A model generated the notes under the pieces. The model saw nothing but the letters and a program-made list of their open reading frames with translations, did no database searches and was not told the origin of the DNA. A program made the translations under genes and the position numbers. Below are positions 1-8,096 of a stretch of 64,000 nt of DNA, piece by piece (positions within the stretch are counted from its first letter, which is position 1; every line of letters begins with the position of its first letter). Source of the DNA: Phycisphaerales bacterium (lineage in GTDB: Bacteria; Planctomycetota; Phycisphaerae; Phycisphaerales; SM1A02); assembly GCA_009691725.1 (NCBI GenBank), contig SIAP01000008.1, positions 1 through 64,000 of the forward strand, written 5' to 3'.

Positions 1-335
1 GGCACGGCGATCCACATCGGAATCACAACATGCGCCAAGATTTGGTTGCGCGCGGTGTCGGTTGCGAGGACCCGCCCTTGCACGCTGCGCGGATGACCGT
101 CGACGGGCTCGATGAACACACCGCCGGCAGTGGCACGGTGCATCTTGAGCGCGCGGGCATGCACCACTCCATGAATGTGTCGACCGACCTCTGCTGACAA
201 TCTGGGAGTACTCCCCGCAGCTGCAGCGTTCACGAGGTCGAGTCGATAACTCGTCCGTGGTATTGCCACGACAACGCGCGCATCACTCACGGACTCAAGG
301 ACGACGCACGCGGTATCAGTCTGAGTGCTTTCCAT
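1..335 (-). CDS. Partial hypothetical protein, C-terminus beyond window edge
   Basis: Open minus frame translated by hand from ATG at 335: MESTQTDTACVVLESVSDARVVVAIPRTSYRLDLVNAAAAGSTPRLSAEVGRHIHGVVHARALKMHRATAGGVFIEPVDGHPRSVQGRVLATDTARNQILAHVVIPMWIAV..., with no stop before the window edge. Not in the ORF track because it is truncated. Confidence 0.65.
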   Translation of the reverse strand, partial: MESTQTDTACVVLESVSDARVVVAIPRTSYRLDLVNAAAAGSTPRLSAEVGRHIHGVVHARALKMHRATAGGVFIEPVDGHPRSVQGRVLATDTARNQILAHVVIPMWIAV

Positions 336-645
336 TGGGTTTGAAGGATAGCGATCGGAGGATGCCCGAGAGTTCGTTCGCATCAGGAATGCCGTTGCCG
401 TTGCGGTCAATGCGCCGGATCGCGACAGTGTGCCCGTAGCCCGCAGCGATCTGCGTGCAGCGTCCGAGGTCTGTTGGGATGGTTGTCTGACCGTACTGGT
501 TGTCACCCCACGCCGCGAGTGGTCCACTTTGGATTGGTGCACCCCGTGCGTCGCTGCCCCAGACGACCACAGCAGCCAACGCAATCGCAACCGACGCATG
601 GACATTGGTTCGAATCTCTCTTGCCGACAGTCGTTGAGACATCAT
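316..645 (-). CDS. Secreted protein with a single RCC1-like repeat and a DxNxNG calcium-loop-like motif
   Basis: ORF 316..723; likely start ATG at 645 preceded by GGAGGG. Signal-like N-terminus, 'LAAWGDNQYGQTTIPTDLGRCTQIAAGYGHTVAI' RCC1-type unit, then 'DRNGNGIPDANE'. Confidence 0.6.
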   Translation of the reverse strand: MMSQRLSAREIRTNVHASVAIALAAVVVWGSDARGAPIQSGPLAAWGDNQYGQTTIPTDLGRCTQIAAGYGHTVAIRRIDRNGNGIPDANELSGILRSLSFKPNGKHSD

Positions 646-756
646 GCAACCCTCCGGGAGAACTGCCACCAACTCTAGGAACCCGATCAACTCAGAACCT
701 ACCCCGAAAAGAATCGAAGGCAAGATAGACCCGGAGAAAGCAACCGCGGTGAGCCC

Positions 757-2154
757 TCAATGCTCCACCCGCACGCCAAGCAGCGGCGTGAGCGCGGCAA
801 TCTGTCGATCCACCGTTGCACGATCCTTCGCTTCGAGATTGAGTCGCAGCAGCGGCTCTGTGTTGCTCATCCGAACATTGCACCACCACTCTCCCGCATC
901 GAGACTCAGTCCATCAAGTTCGGTGAACTTTCCAGTGGGATACGCAGCGCGCAGTGCAGCGAGCGCGCCCAACTTGTCCTCGATCTGAAAATTGATCTCA
1001 CCCGATTGTTGGTAGCGCCGAAATGGCGCGATGATCTGCGAGAGTGGCTTGCGATGGGTTGCAACCAAACTTGCCACTGCCAAGAATGCTCGAATGCCGC
1101 TATCCGCATTGAACATGTCAGCGAAATAGAAGTGCCCAGATAGCTCGCCGCCAATCGGCGCGCGCGTTTCTGCGAGTCTCGCCTTCATGAAGACATGCCC
1201 CACCCGACTCTCGACCGGCACTCCCCCTGCTTCGATGATCGCCTCGCGCACGCTGCGCGATGATCGCAAGTCATAGACCACCGCCGCCCCTGGAGCACTC
1301 TTGAGCACGTCGCCAGCGAGCGCAGCAAGCAAGAGATCGCACCCGATGGTCTTGCCCTGCTCATCGATAATCACGCAGCGATCCGCATCGCCATCGAAGC
1401 AGACACCGAAATCCATCTTTCCCGCAATGACTGCGGTGCGCAACGATTCCAGATTCGCCTCCACCAGCGGATTGGGCTCATGCACGAATTCGCCGGAGTG
1501 ATTGTCGAAATTGATCTGCTGAATCTCAAGTCCAGCAACGCCATCCAACACCTTTGGCGCCATCGTTCCAGCCATCCCATTGCTCGCATCGATTGCGACC
1601 CGCAATCGCACGCTGCCATCAAGCACCGACGAATCCAAGAGGCGCAGCAGGTGATCGCGATATGCATTCCACAAATCCATCGACTCCTCTCGCCCGCCGC
1701 GCGCTTCGACCTTTCCATCTTCGCACGCGCTCGCATACTCACGGATCACTTCAAGACCGCTCCCAGTACCGACTGGCTTGGCGTGCACTCGACTGACCTT
1801 GAATCCGTTGTAATGGGCTGGATTGTGACTCGCTGTGACCTCAATCCCACCAGCGCATCCAAGGTGATTGATGGCGAAGTAGGTCATCGGTGTGTCAACC
1901 ATTCCCAGATCGACGACATTTGCACCGAAATCTCGAATGCCGCGCTTCAGCGCGTGGGCCAGTGACGGCGAACTCTTTCGCATGTCCCTGCCGACCACGA
2001 TGTGGCGCATTCGTGGGCTGTCAATTCCGTCCTTTGCGGCTCTTTCTGTCAGCCAACGCGCTGAGGCATAACCAATTCGCCATGCCATCGCCTCATTGAG
2101 TGGCGATGGATAGGTCGCCCGAATGTCATACGCCTTAAAAACCTTCTCGAGCAT
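757..2154 (-). CDS. manB: Phosphomannomutase/phosphoglucomutase
   Basis: MLEKVFKAYDIRATYP..., active site 'EVTASHNPAHYNGFK', metal loop 'CFDGDADRC', sugar loop 'GGELSGHFYF'. Start ATG at 2154. Confidence 0.9.
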   Translation of the reverse strand: MLEKVFKAYDIRATYPSPLNEAMAWRIGYASARWLTERAAKDGIDSPRMRHIVVGRDMRKSSPSLAHALKRGIRDFGANVVDLGMVDTPMTYFAINHLGCAGGIEVTASHNPAHYNGFKVSRVHAKPVGTGSGLEVIREYASACEDGKVEARGGREESMDLWNAYRDHLLRLLDSSVLDGSVRLRVAIDASNGMAGTMAPKVLDGVAGLEIQQINFDNHSGEFVHEPNPLVEANLESLRTAVIAGKMDFGVCFDGDADRCVIIDEQGKTIGCDLLLAALAGDVLKSAPGAAVVYDLRSSRSVREAIIEAGGVPVESRVGHVFMKARLAETRAPIGGELSGHFYFADMFNADSGIRAFLAVASLVATHRKPLSQIIAPFRRYQQSGEINFQIEDKLGALAALRAAYPTGKFTELDGLSLDAGEWWCNVRMSNTEPLLRLNLEAKDRATVDRQIAALTPLLGVRVEH

Positions 2155-2248
2155 CCGCGGGATAGTAGTTGCCAAATCGTGCACGCTTTGACTACACTTC
2201 CGATCCGCCATTTCTTGCCCGATGTTGTATTGGGCAGAGGTGGGAATC

Positions 2249-2276
2249 AGTCTCATACTTCGGTGAGTATGAGACT
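2249..2276 (+). promoter_or_regulatory. Perfect 11-bp hairpin in the rpsB 5' region
   Basis: AGTCTCATACT-TCGGTG-AGTATGAGACT, about 115 nt upstream of the rpsB start in the divergent manB/rpsB intergenic region. Confidence 0.6.
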
Positions 2277-2391
2277 TCTCTTGTTCTCCCCCAAGCGCCC
2301 TATCGAGTGCGCGGCGCCGCAAGGCTCACCGGCCGATCACTCGGGTGTCGCTGCCTCCGCTCGCGGAGATTGTTTCAAAGGATCCCCACTC

Positions 2392-3246
2392 ATGTCACTT
2401 GTCAACGAACTCATCGAAGCTGGAATCCACTTCGGTCAACGCCGATCGAATTGGAATCCAAAGATGGCCCCTTACATCCAGGGCGTCAAGAATCAGATCC
2501 ACATCATCGACATTCGGGAGACCATCAAGGGTCTGCTCCTCGCGAAGAAATTCATCTCCAAGACCGTCAGCGAGGGCAAGGATGTGCTCTTCGTTGGGAC
2601 GAAGCGGCAAGCCCGAGGTGCGATCGAGACGCACTGCGCTGCCTGCCAGATGCCATACATCACCGAACGATGGCTCGGTGGATTGCTGACCAACTTCCGA
2701 ACCGTGCGCGATCGATTGAAGCGCCTTGAGGAACTGGAAGCACTCGTCGCAAGCGGCGGAATCAAGAGTTATTCCAAGAAGATGGAATCGCAACTCACCC
2801 GCGAGCACAAGAAGATTTACCGCAATCTCAACGGTGTTCGTGCCATGTCACGGCTTCCAGCGGCGCTCGTGGTGATCGATGTCAACCGAGAAATGAATGC
2901 CGTGCGCGAGGCAAAGAATCTCGGCATTCCAACAGTGTGCTTGATCGATACCGACGGTGATCCCGACTATTCGGACATTCCAATTCCAGGCAACGACGAC
3001 TCCATGCGGTCGATTGACTTGATCCTGCGAGAACTCACAGCGTCCGTGATGGAAGGCAAGACGACGCGACAGACATCTGCGCCAGCGGGCAATGCCGAAG
3101 GCGATGCATCTGGTGCGCAAGAGCCTCGACGCCGCAGCGTTCGCAGTCGTTTCCGGGTTGATGAAACAGCAGGTGGTGTTGCGGATGGATCACTCGAGCC
3201 AGTCGCTGCAGCTCCTGCCGCACCAGTCCAAGCCGATCAGGTTTGA
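2392..3246 (+). CDS. rpsB: 30S ribosomal protein S2
   Basis: MSLVNELIEAGIHFGQRRSNWNPKMAPYIQGVKNQIHIIDIRET...; 'ERWLGGLLTNFRTV'. AAAGGA upstream. Confidence 0.96.
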   Translation: MSLVNELIEAGIHFGQRRSNWNPKMAPYIQGVKNQIHIIDIRETIKGLLLAKKFISKTVSEGKDVLFVGTKRQARGAIETHCAACQMPYITERWLGGLLTNFRTVRDRLKRLEELEALVASGGIKSYSKKMESQLTREHKKIYRNLNGVRAMSRLPAALVVIDVNREMNAVREAKNLGIPTVCLIDTDGDPDYSDIPIPGNDDSMRSIDLILRELTASVMEGKTTRQTSAPAGNAEGDASGAQEPRRRSVRSRFRVDETAGGVADGSLEPVAAAPAAPVQADQV

Positions 3247-3256
3247 AGGAGCCACG

Positions 3257-4060
3257 ATGACCACAGCGAACATTGACGCAAAGTTGGTGATGGCTCTTCG
3301 CAATGCGACGGGTCTTGGTGTTGGCGATTGCCGAACCGCGCTCATCGAAAGTGGCGCAGATCTGGCGAAAGCCGAAGCGCTTCTGCGCGAGCGACTCAAG
3401 GGCAAGATGGACAACCGTTCCGATCGAGCCGCTGGCGAGGGTTGCGTTTCTGTTGTCATTGACGGCGCAAAGGCTGCGATTGTGCAGGTTCGCTCGGAGA
3501 CCGACTTTACGGCAAAGAACGACGAGTTTCGCCAACTCGCCAAGGAGCTCGCCACGATGGCGCTGACGGCTCCTGCTGGTGAAGTTGTCATGTCCACAGA
3601 GATGACCGCCCGATTGGACACCCTGCGCATCAAGACTGGCGAAAACATTTCGCTGGCGCGCGGCGTGCGATTGGATGGCGGCTCATTTGCGAGTTATGTC
3701 CACCATGATGCGAAGATTGCCGTGATTCTGCAGTTCGAGGGGGCACTGGAAAGCGAGATCGCAACTGGCATCTGCCAGCACATCGTGGCTGCTGTCCCAA
3801 CGCCGCTTGCCGTTGATGAGCACGGGCTTCCTGCCGATGTTGTCGCAGCCAAGCGCGCCGAAGCAGTCAAAGAAGCTGCTGCGTCTGGAAAACCGCCGCA
3901 GATTGCTGAAAAAATGGCCGAGGGCAAGGTTCGTAAGTTCTTCGAGGATTCGACCCTGCTCGGTCAGAAGTTCGTCAAGGATGACAAGAAGAGCGTCCGC
4001 GAAATCCTTCCCAAGGGCGTGATCGTCAAGTCATTCGTGCGGATGCGAGTGGGGACCTAG
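3257..4060 (+). CDS. tsf: Elongation factor Ts
   Basis: 'VMALRNATGLGVGDCRTALIESGADLAKAEALLRE', C-terminal 'EDSTLLGQKFVKDDKKSV'. GAAGGA SD, immediately after rpsB. Confidence 0.95.
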   Translation: MTTANIDAKLVMALRNATGLGVGDCRTALIESGADLAKAEALLRERLKGKMDNRSDRAAGEGCVSVVIDGAKAAIVQVRSETDFTAKNDEFRQLAKELATMALTAPAGEVVMSTEMTARLDTLRIKTGENISLARGVRLDGGSFASYVHHDAKIAVILQFEGALESEIATGICQHIVAAVPTPLAVDEHGLPADVVAAKRAEAVKEAAASGKPPQIAEKMAEGKVRKFFEDSTLLGQKFVKDDKKSVREILPKGVIVKSFVRMRVGT

Positions 4061-4106
4061 GATTTCGCGCCGCGACCCGCTCGCGCGCCGCCCGTTGATT
4101 CTCTCA

Positions 4107-4135
4107 AGAGCCACGCAAATCGCGCGGCTCTTTTT
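4107..4135 (+). terminator. Rho-independent terminator after rpsB-tsf
   Basis: AGAGCCACGCAAATCGCGCGGCTCT followed by TTTTTG. Confidence 0.85.
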
Positions 4136-4174
4136 GTTCTCGCTGTGCGCGACGCGCCGATAAGTTGGGTTCGC

Positions 4175-5707
4175 ATGAATCGACATTTCACCCGCGGCGT
4201 GACCTGCGCCATCTCCGCCGTCCTTGCGCTCTCTCTCAATTCAGTTTCGATTGGTGCGACCACCAAGCCCGATCTGGCTGGGGCAATCCGCGCCGAGATT
4301 GCCGCGCTTGGGCTCAAGAAAGCAGTCATCGCAGTCAGTGTTCGCGACCTTGGATCGCAGGAGTCAATCCTGTCGGTGCGAGGTGGTGAACCGATGATCC
4401 CCGCGAGCAACCAGAAGTTGCTGACGACGGGCGCTGCCCTCGTCGTGCTGGGCGAAAACTTCTTCTTCAAGACCAGACTGCTCCGCGACAACGATCGACT
4501 CATCGTGGTCGGCGATGGTGATCCGGCTTTGGGCGATCCCGAACTTCTCGCGCAATCAAACTATGTCGATGCGGCTGGGAACATCCACACTGGACTGACG
4601 ATCGAGCACTTGCTCGCTGCATGGATTGATGCGATCAAGGCGAGTGGGATGACACGCGTGCAGGAGCTGGTCATCGACGATCGCATCTTTGCTCGCGAAG
4701 GACCTCACCCGCTCTGGCCAAAGGACCAACTCGACGAGGGGTATTGTGCTCCACCCTTTGGTCTCAACTTCCATGGGAATTCGCTGCTGGTGACCGCCGC
4801 ACCAAATGCTGGACACGCGCCTCTGATCACTTCGATCAGTCCCGCATCACCGTGGTTGAAAATCACAAACAAGGGCACGAGCCGCTCGGGCAAGAACGAT
4901 CGCAACACCATGTGGATGGCTCGTGATCCGCAGAGCGGTGAGTTGACCGTCTATGGCAATGTCAAGATGTCGTATGTCGAACCCATCGCGGTTGGCATCG
5001 GCGATCCTTCGCAGTTCCTTGCGCAGTGTCTCGCGCATCGACTCGCAATTGCTGGCATCACGGTGGAAAATGCGCGAATTGCCAGTGCCGTCGATCCATC
5101 GCCAACCGGAACGCCAATCGGACCGATCCTGCAAACTCCAATCGCAACCGTCGTCACTCGCTGCAATGTTGCGAGTCAGAATCTTTACGCAGAGAGTCTT
5201 CTGAAGCGGCTTGCAGCAAAGTCCACCGGTGCCCCAGGCAGTTGGGCGACTGGGGCAGAGGCGGTGGCAGCATTGCTGAATGCGCGGTTGGGATCACTCG
5301 CCGGCGGCTTCGCCATTTCGGATGGATCGGGACTCTCGCGAGGAAATCTCGTGACAGCGGACGGAATGACCGCATGGATTGGATCGATCTCGACGGACCC
5401 CTCGATCGGTGCAACATTTGTCGAAAGCCTCGCAGTAGCGGGAAAGTCTGGAACGGTTCGCAAGCGCATGCAGGACATTGATGCGCAAACTGCCACTGTG
5501 CAGTGCAAGACCGGCTACATCGACCGGGTGAGTTGCCTCAGCGGAATCGTGACTGCGCAGGACGGAACGAGATTTGCATTCAGCGTGCTCGCGAACAACC
5601 TCGTGGAGAAGGACGCCGTCGGGAAGGCGAAGAAACTGCAAGATCGCGTCGCGAAACTGATCGCGGATGAAATCGCGGTGCGCACCCGCCCAGCCGTTGG
5701 GGGATAG
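4175..5707 (+). CDS. dacB: D-alanyl-D-alanine carboxypeptidase/endopeptidase, PBP4 / peptidase S13 family
   Basis: 'MIPASNQKLLTTGAAL' (SxxK), 'SDGSGLSRGNLVTADGM' (SxN), 'VQCKTGYIDRV' (KTG). Signal peptide. Confidence 0.9.
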   Translation: MNRHFTRGVTCAISAVLALSLNSVSIGATTKPDLAGAIRAEIAALGLKKAVIAVSVRDLGSQESILSVRGGEPMIPASNQKLLTTGAALVVLGENFFFKTRLLRDNDRLIVVGDGDPALGDPELLAQSNYVDAAGNIHTGLTIEHLLAAWIDAIKASGMTRVQELVIDDRIFAREGPHPLWPKDQLDEGYCAPPFGLNFHGNSLLVTAAPNAGHAPLITSISPASPWLKITNKGTSRSGKNDRNTMWMARDPQSGELTVYGNVKMSYVEPIAVGIGDPSQFLAQCLAHRLAIAGITVENARIASAVDPSPTGTPIGPILQTPIATVVTRCNVASQNLYAESLLKRLAAKSTGAPGSWATGAEAVAALLNARLGSLAGGFAISDGSGLSRGNLVTADGMTAWIGSISTDPSIGATFVESLAVAGKSGTVRKRMQDIDAQTATVQCKTGYIDRVSCLSGIVTAQDGTRFAFSVLANNLVEKDAVGKAKKLQDRVAKLIADEIAVRTRPAVGG

Positions 5708-5743
5708 TCATTCCGCCGCGCCACTTCCGCCGCACCGCCGCGC

Positions 5744-5803
5744 GACTTCAAGCCCCACTTCAAGCCAGACTTCAAGCCCCACTTCAAGCAAGACTTCAAG
5801 CCA
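5744..5803. repeat. 12-bp tandem repeat, five units [GC]ACTTCAAGC[CA][CA]
   Basis: gacttcaagccc cacttcaagcca gacttcaagccc cacttcaagcaa gacttcaagcca; near-alternating 24-bp dimer. Lies between convergent dacB and the STAS gene. Confidence 0.9.
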
Positions 5804-5806
5804 GAC

Positions 5807-6157
5807 TCACTGCGTCGTGGGGCGAAACGCGAGCCGAGCCGCTTCAACGTCGTCGTAGAGTTCGAAGACGCGATCGAGTTTGGTGATCTGCAGCACCTGC
5901 ACGATCGTCCCTTTGAGCCCACAGAGTTTCACTTCCCCGCCGACGCGTTTCATTCGCGTGTGGAGCATGAGCAGCGAGCTCAGGCCGAGGCTTGAGATGA
6001 TTTCCAACTTGGAGCAGTCCACCACGATGCTGCGGACTCCGCCTGCAACGAGCGTTGCAACCTGATCCGAAAGTTGGGTTGATGTCTGGCTGTTGAGCCC
6101 CCCATCAGCACGCAGGATGATGAGATCGCCGAAGACTTCGATTGCGTAGAGTTCCAA
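5807..6157 (-). CDS. STAS-domain protein, anti-sigma factor antagonist type
   Basis: 'VDCSKLEIISSLGLSSLLMLHTRMKRVGGEVKLCGLKGTIVQVLQITKLDRVFELYDDVEAA'. Confidence 0.85.
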   Translation of the reverse strand: MELYAIEVFGDLIILRADGGLNSQTSTQLSDQVATLVAGGVRSIVVDCSKLEIISSLGLSSLLMLHTRMKRVGGEVKLCGLKGTIVQVLQITKLDRVFELYDDVEAARLAFRPTTQ

Positions 6158-6161
6158 CGGG

Positions 6162-7175
6162 TCAGCCCTCGACGACGCGCATCGCGATCAGATCCTGAAC
6201 ATCGACCAACCCGATTGGCTTGCCATCGCCATCGACGACCGGAACTTCGTCGAGCCTGCGCTCCTGCACGAGTCGCACCGCATCGCGAACCAAAGCATCC
6301 ACGGTCAGAGAAACAGGCCGCGCGGTCATCACAGATGACACGGGCGCATCGAGTCCATTCACTCCTTCGGTGTTCACCAGCCTGCGAAGATCGCCGTCGG
6401 TGAAAATCCCGCAGAGGCGTCCAGCACCATCCACCAACATGATCGCTCCTGCGCGGCGACCTGCCCCAGCAGCAGCGAGCGCCTGACGCACCGAGAGCGC
6501 GTCGGACACCACAGCAACATTGATGCCCACACGAAAGCGCAGGACATCGGTGATCTGCCGCAAACCCGCCCCGAGCATTCCACCAGGATGATGGCGGTGG
6601 AAATCGTCCGCTTGAAAATTGCGTCGTCGTGCGAGTGCCAGCGCCAATGCATCCCCTGCGGCAAGCATCGCAGTGGTGCTTGCAGTCGGCGCCAGATTGA
6701 GGGGGCACGCTTCCACGATGTCACCCACTGCGACGTGCGCATCACAGAGCCGCGCAAGATGCGTGGTCGGACGGCATGAGATCCCGATTCGAGTGACTCC
6801 ATCGGCCTTGAGATGCAGCGCGAGATCGACCACTTCCGCAGTTTCGCCGCTGTACGAAAGCAAGAGTGCGATATCACCTTCGCGCATCCGTCCAAGGTCG
6901 CCATGCACCGCTTCGGCGGGATGAATGAAGTGCGATGGCTGACCGAGACTTGCCAGAGTTGCCGAGATTTTCGCACCAATCAAGCCTGACTTGCCCAGTC
7001 CGGACACAACGACATGACCCGTGCAAGGCTCCAACAGGTCGAGCGCGCGCGACCATTCGATGGCCCCATCGCTGCTCGTCCGCAGGCATCGCGCCATCGT
7101 CGAAAGTGCAGTCGACTCAGCCTCGATGACCTCAGCCATGAAAATCAACTCCGCTGTCGCCACTGGGACTTTCAT
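6162..7175 (-). CDS. kdsD: KpsF/GutQ (arabinose-5-phosphate isomerase) SIS domain plus tandem CBS domains
   Basis: 'VVSGLGKSGLIGAKISATLASLGQPSHFIHPAEAVHGDLGRM', 'LLSYSGETAEVVDL', two C-terminal CBS motifs. Start ATG 7175. Confidence 0.9.
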   Translation of the reverse strand: MKVPVATAELIFMAEVIEAESTALSTMARCLRTSSDGAIEWSRALDLLEPCTGHVVVSGLGKSGLIGAKISATLASLGQPSHFIHPAEAVHGDLGRMREGDIALLLSYSGETAEVVDLALHLKADGVTRIGISCRPTTHLARLCDAHVAVGDIVEACPLNLAPTASTTAMLAAGDALALALARRRNFQADDFHRHHPGGMLGAGLRQITDVLRFRVGINVAVVSDALSVRQALAAAGAGRRAGAIMLVDGAGRLCGIFTDGDLRRLVNTEGVNGLDAPVSSVMTARPVSLTVDALVRDAVRLVQERRLDEVPVVDGDGKPIGLVDVQDLIAMRVVEG

Positions 7176-7205
7176 TCGCCCAAGGGTAGCGGATAGCCTG
7201 CGCAG

Positions 7206-8096
7206 ATGCCGACGCAAGACGACTATGAAGTGCGCCTCTCTCGTTTTCAGGGGCCGCTCGATCTGCTGCTCTTCTTGGTGCGGCGCGCCGAGGTTGATAT
7301 CGCAGACATTCCCATTGCGCACATCACCGAACAATATTTCGGATTCCTCAAGAACATTCATCGCATCGATGTCGAACTCGCGGGCGAGTTTCTGGTGATG
7401 GCCGCCACCCTGGTCGAGATCAAGTCGCGCACACTTGCCCCGAGCACGATGCGGCATTCGGCGCCGTCGGATGCGACGAATCGTCGAAGTGAAGACCCTC
7501 GCTTTGAACTCGTGCAGCAGTTACTCGCCTATCAGCAGTTTCGGACTGCTGCTGGAACGCTCGACAGACTTCGCCAGGAAAGCGCCCGCAGATTCGTTGC
7601 AGGGTCTCATGGTGGCGCGCTGGCGGATGATCCGATCGATCACGAATTCTCGGTCGAGATTGAAGACGCGCATGTACTCGATCTTGTCGAGTCCTTCGAG
7701 CGCATCATGCAATCGGTCGACATTTCACGATTGGGCGATCACCGAGTGGAGTACGACGACACTCCCATCAGCTTGCATCAGGCAGACTTGGTTGATCGGC
7801 TTGCCCATTCGGAGCGCCGCCGCCTGACCATGGAGCAGATATTCGCGGGAAGGTCACGCGGCGAAATGATCGGACTTTTTCTGGCACTCTTGGAACTCGC
7901 ACGGCAGCAACAGGTCGCCGTTCGCCAGGACGACGGGGACGCCGACATCGAAATCGAGTTGCTTCAGTTGAGCCCAGAACCGGGGACGGAAACTGAAACA
8001 CTGACCACAGGAAGCCGGGGCGAAGCAGCATTCGATTCGAGCGATGCCTCGGTCGATGACGACCAAGCCAGCGCCGGGTCACTCAACTCTCACTAG
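7206..8096 (+). CDS. scpA: Segregation and condensation protein A
   Basis: 'YEVRLSRFQGPLDLLLFLVRRAEVDIADIPIAHITEQYFGFL', 'GEFLVMAATLVEIKSRTL'. Confidence 0.92.
   Translation: MPTQDDYEVRLSRFQGPLDLLLFLVRRAEVDIADIPIAHITEQYFGFLKNIHRIDVELAGEFLVMAATLVEIKSRTLAPSTMRHSAPSDATNRRSEDPRFELVQQLLAYQQFRTAAGTLDRLRQESARRFVAGSHGGALADDPIDHEFSVEIEDAHVLDLVESFERIMQSVDISRLGDHRVEYDDTPISLHQADLVDRLAHSERRRLTMEQIFAGRSRGEMIGLFLALLELARQQQVAVRQDDGDADIEIELLQLSPEPGTETETLTTGSRGEAAFDSSDASVDDDQASAGSLNSH

Noticed and set aside
2249-2276. Hairpin as a simple intrinsic terminator
   Set aside because: It lies between divergent genes, lacks a clean T-run, and no upstream transcript on that strand needs termination there.
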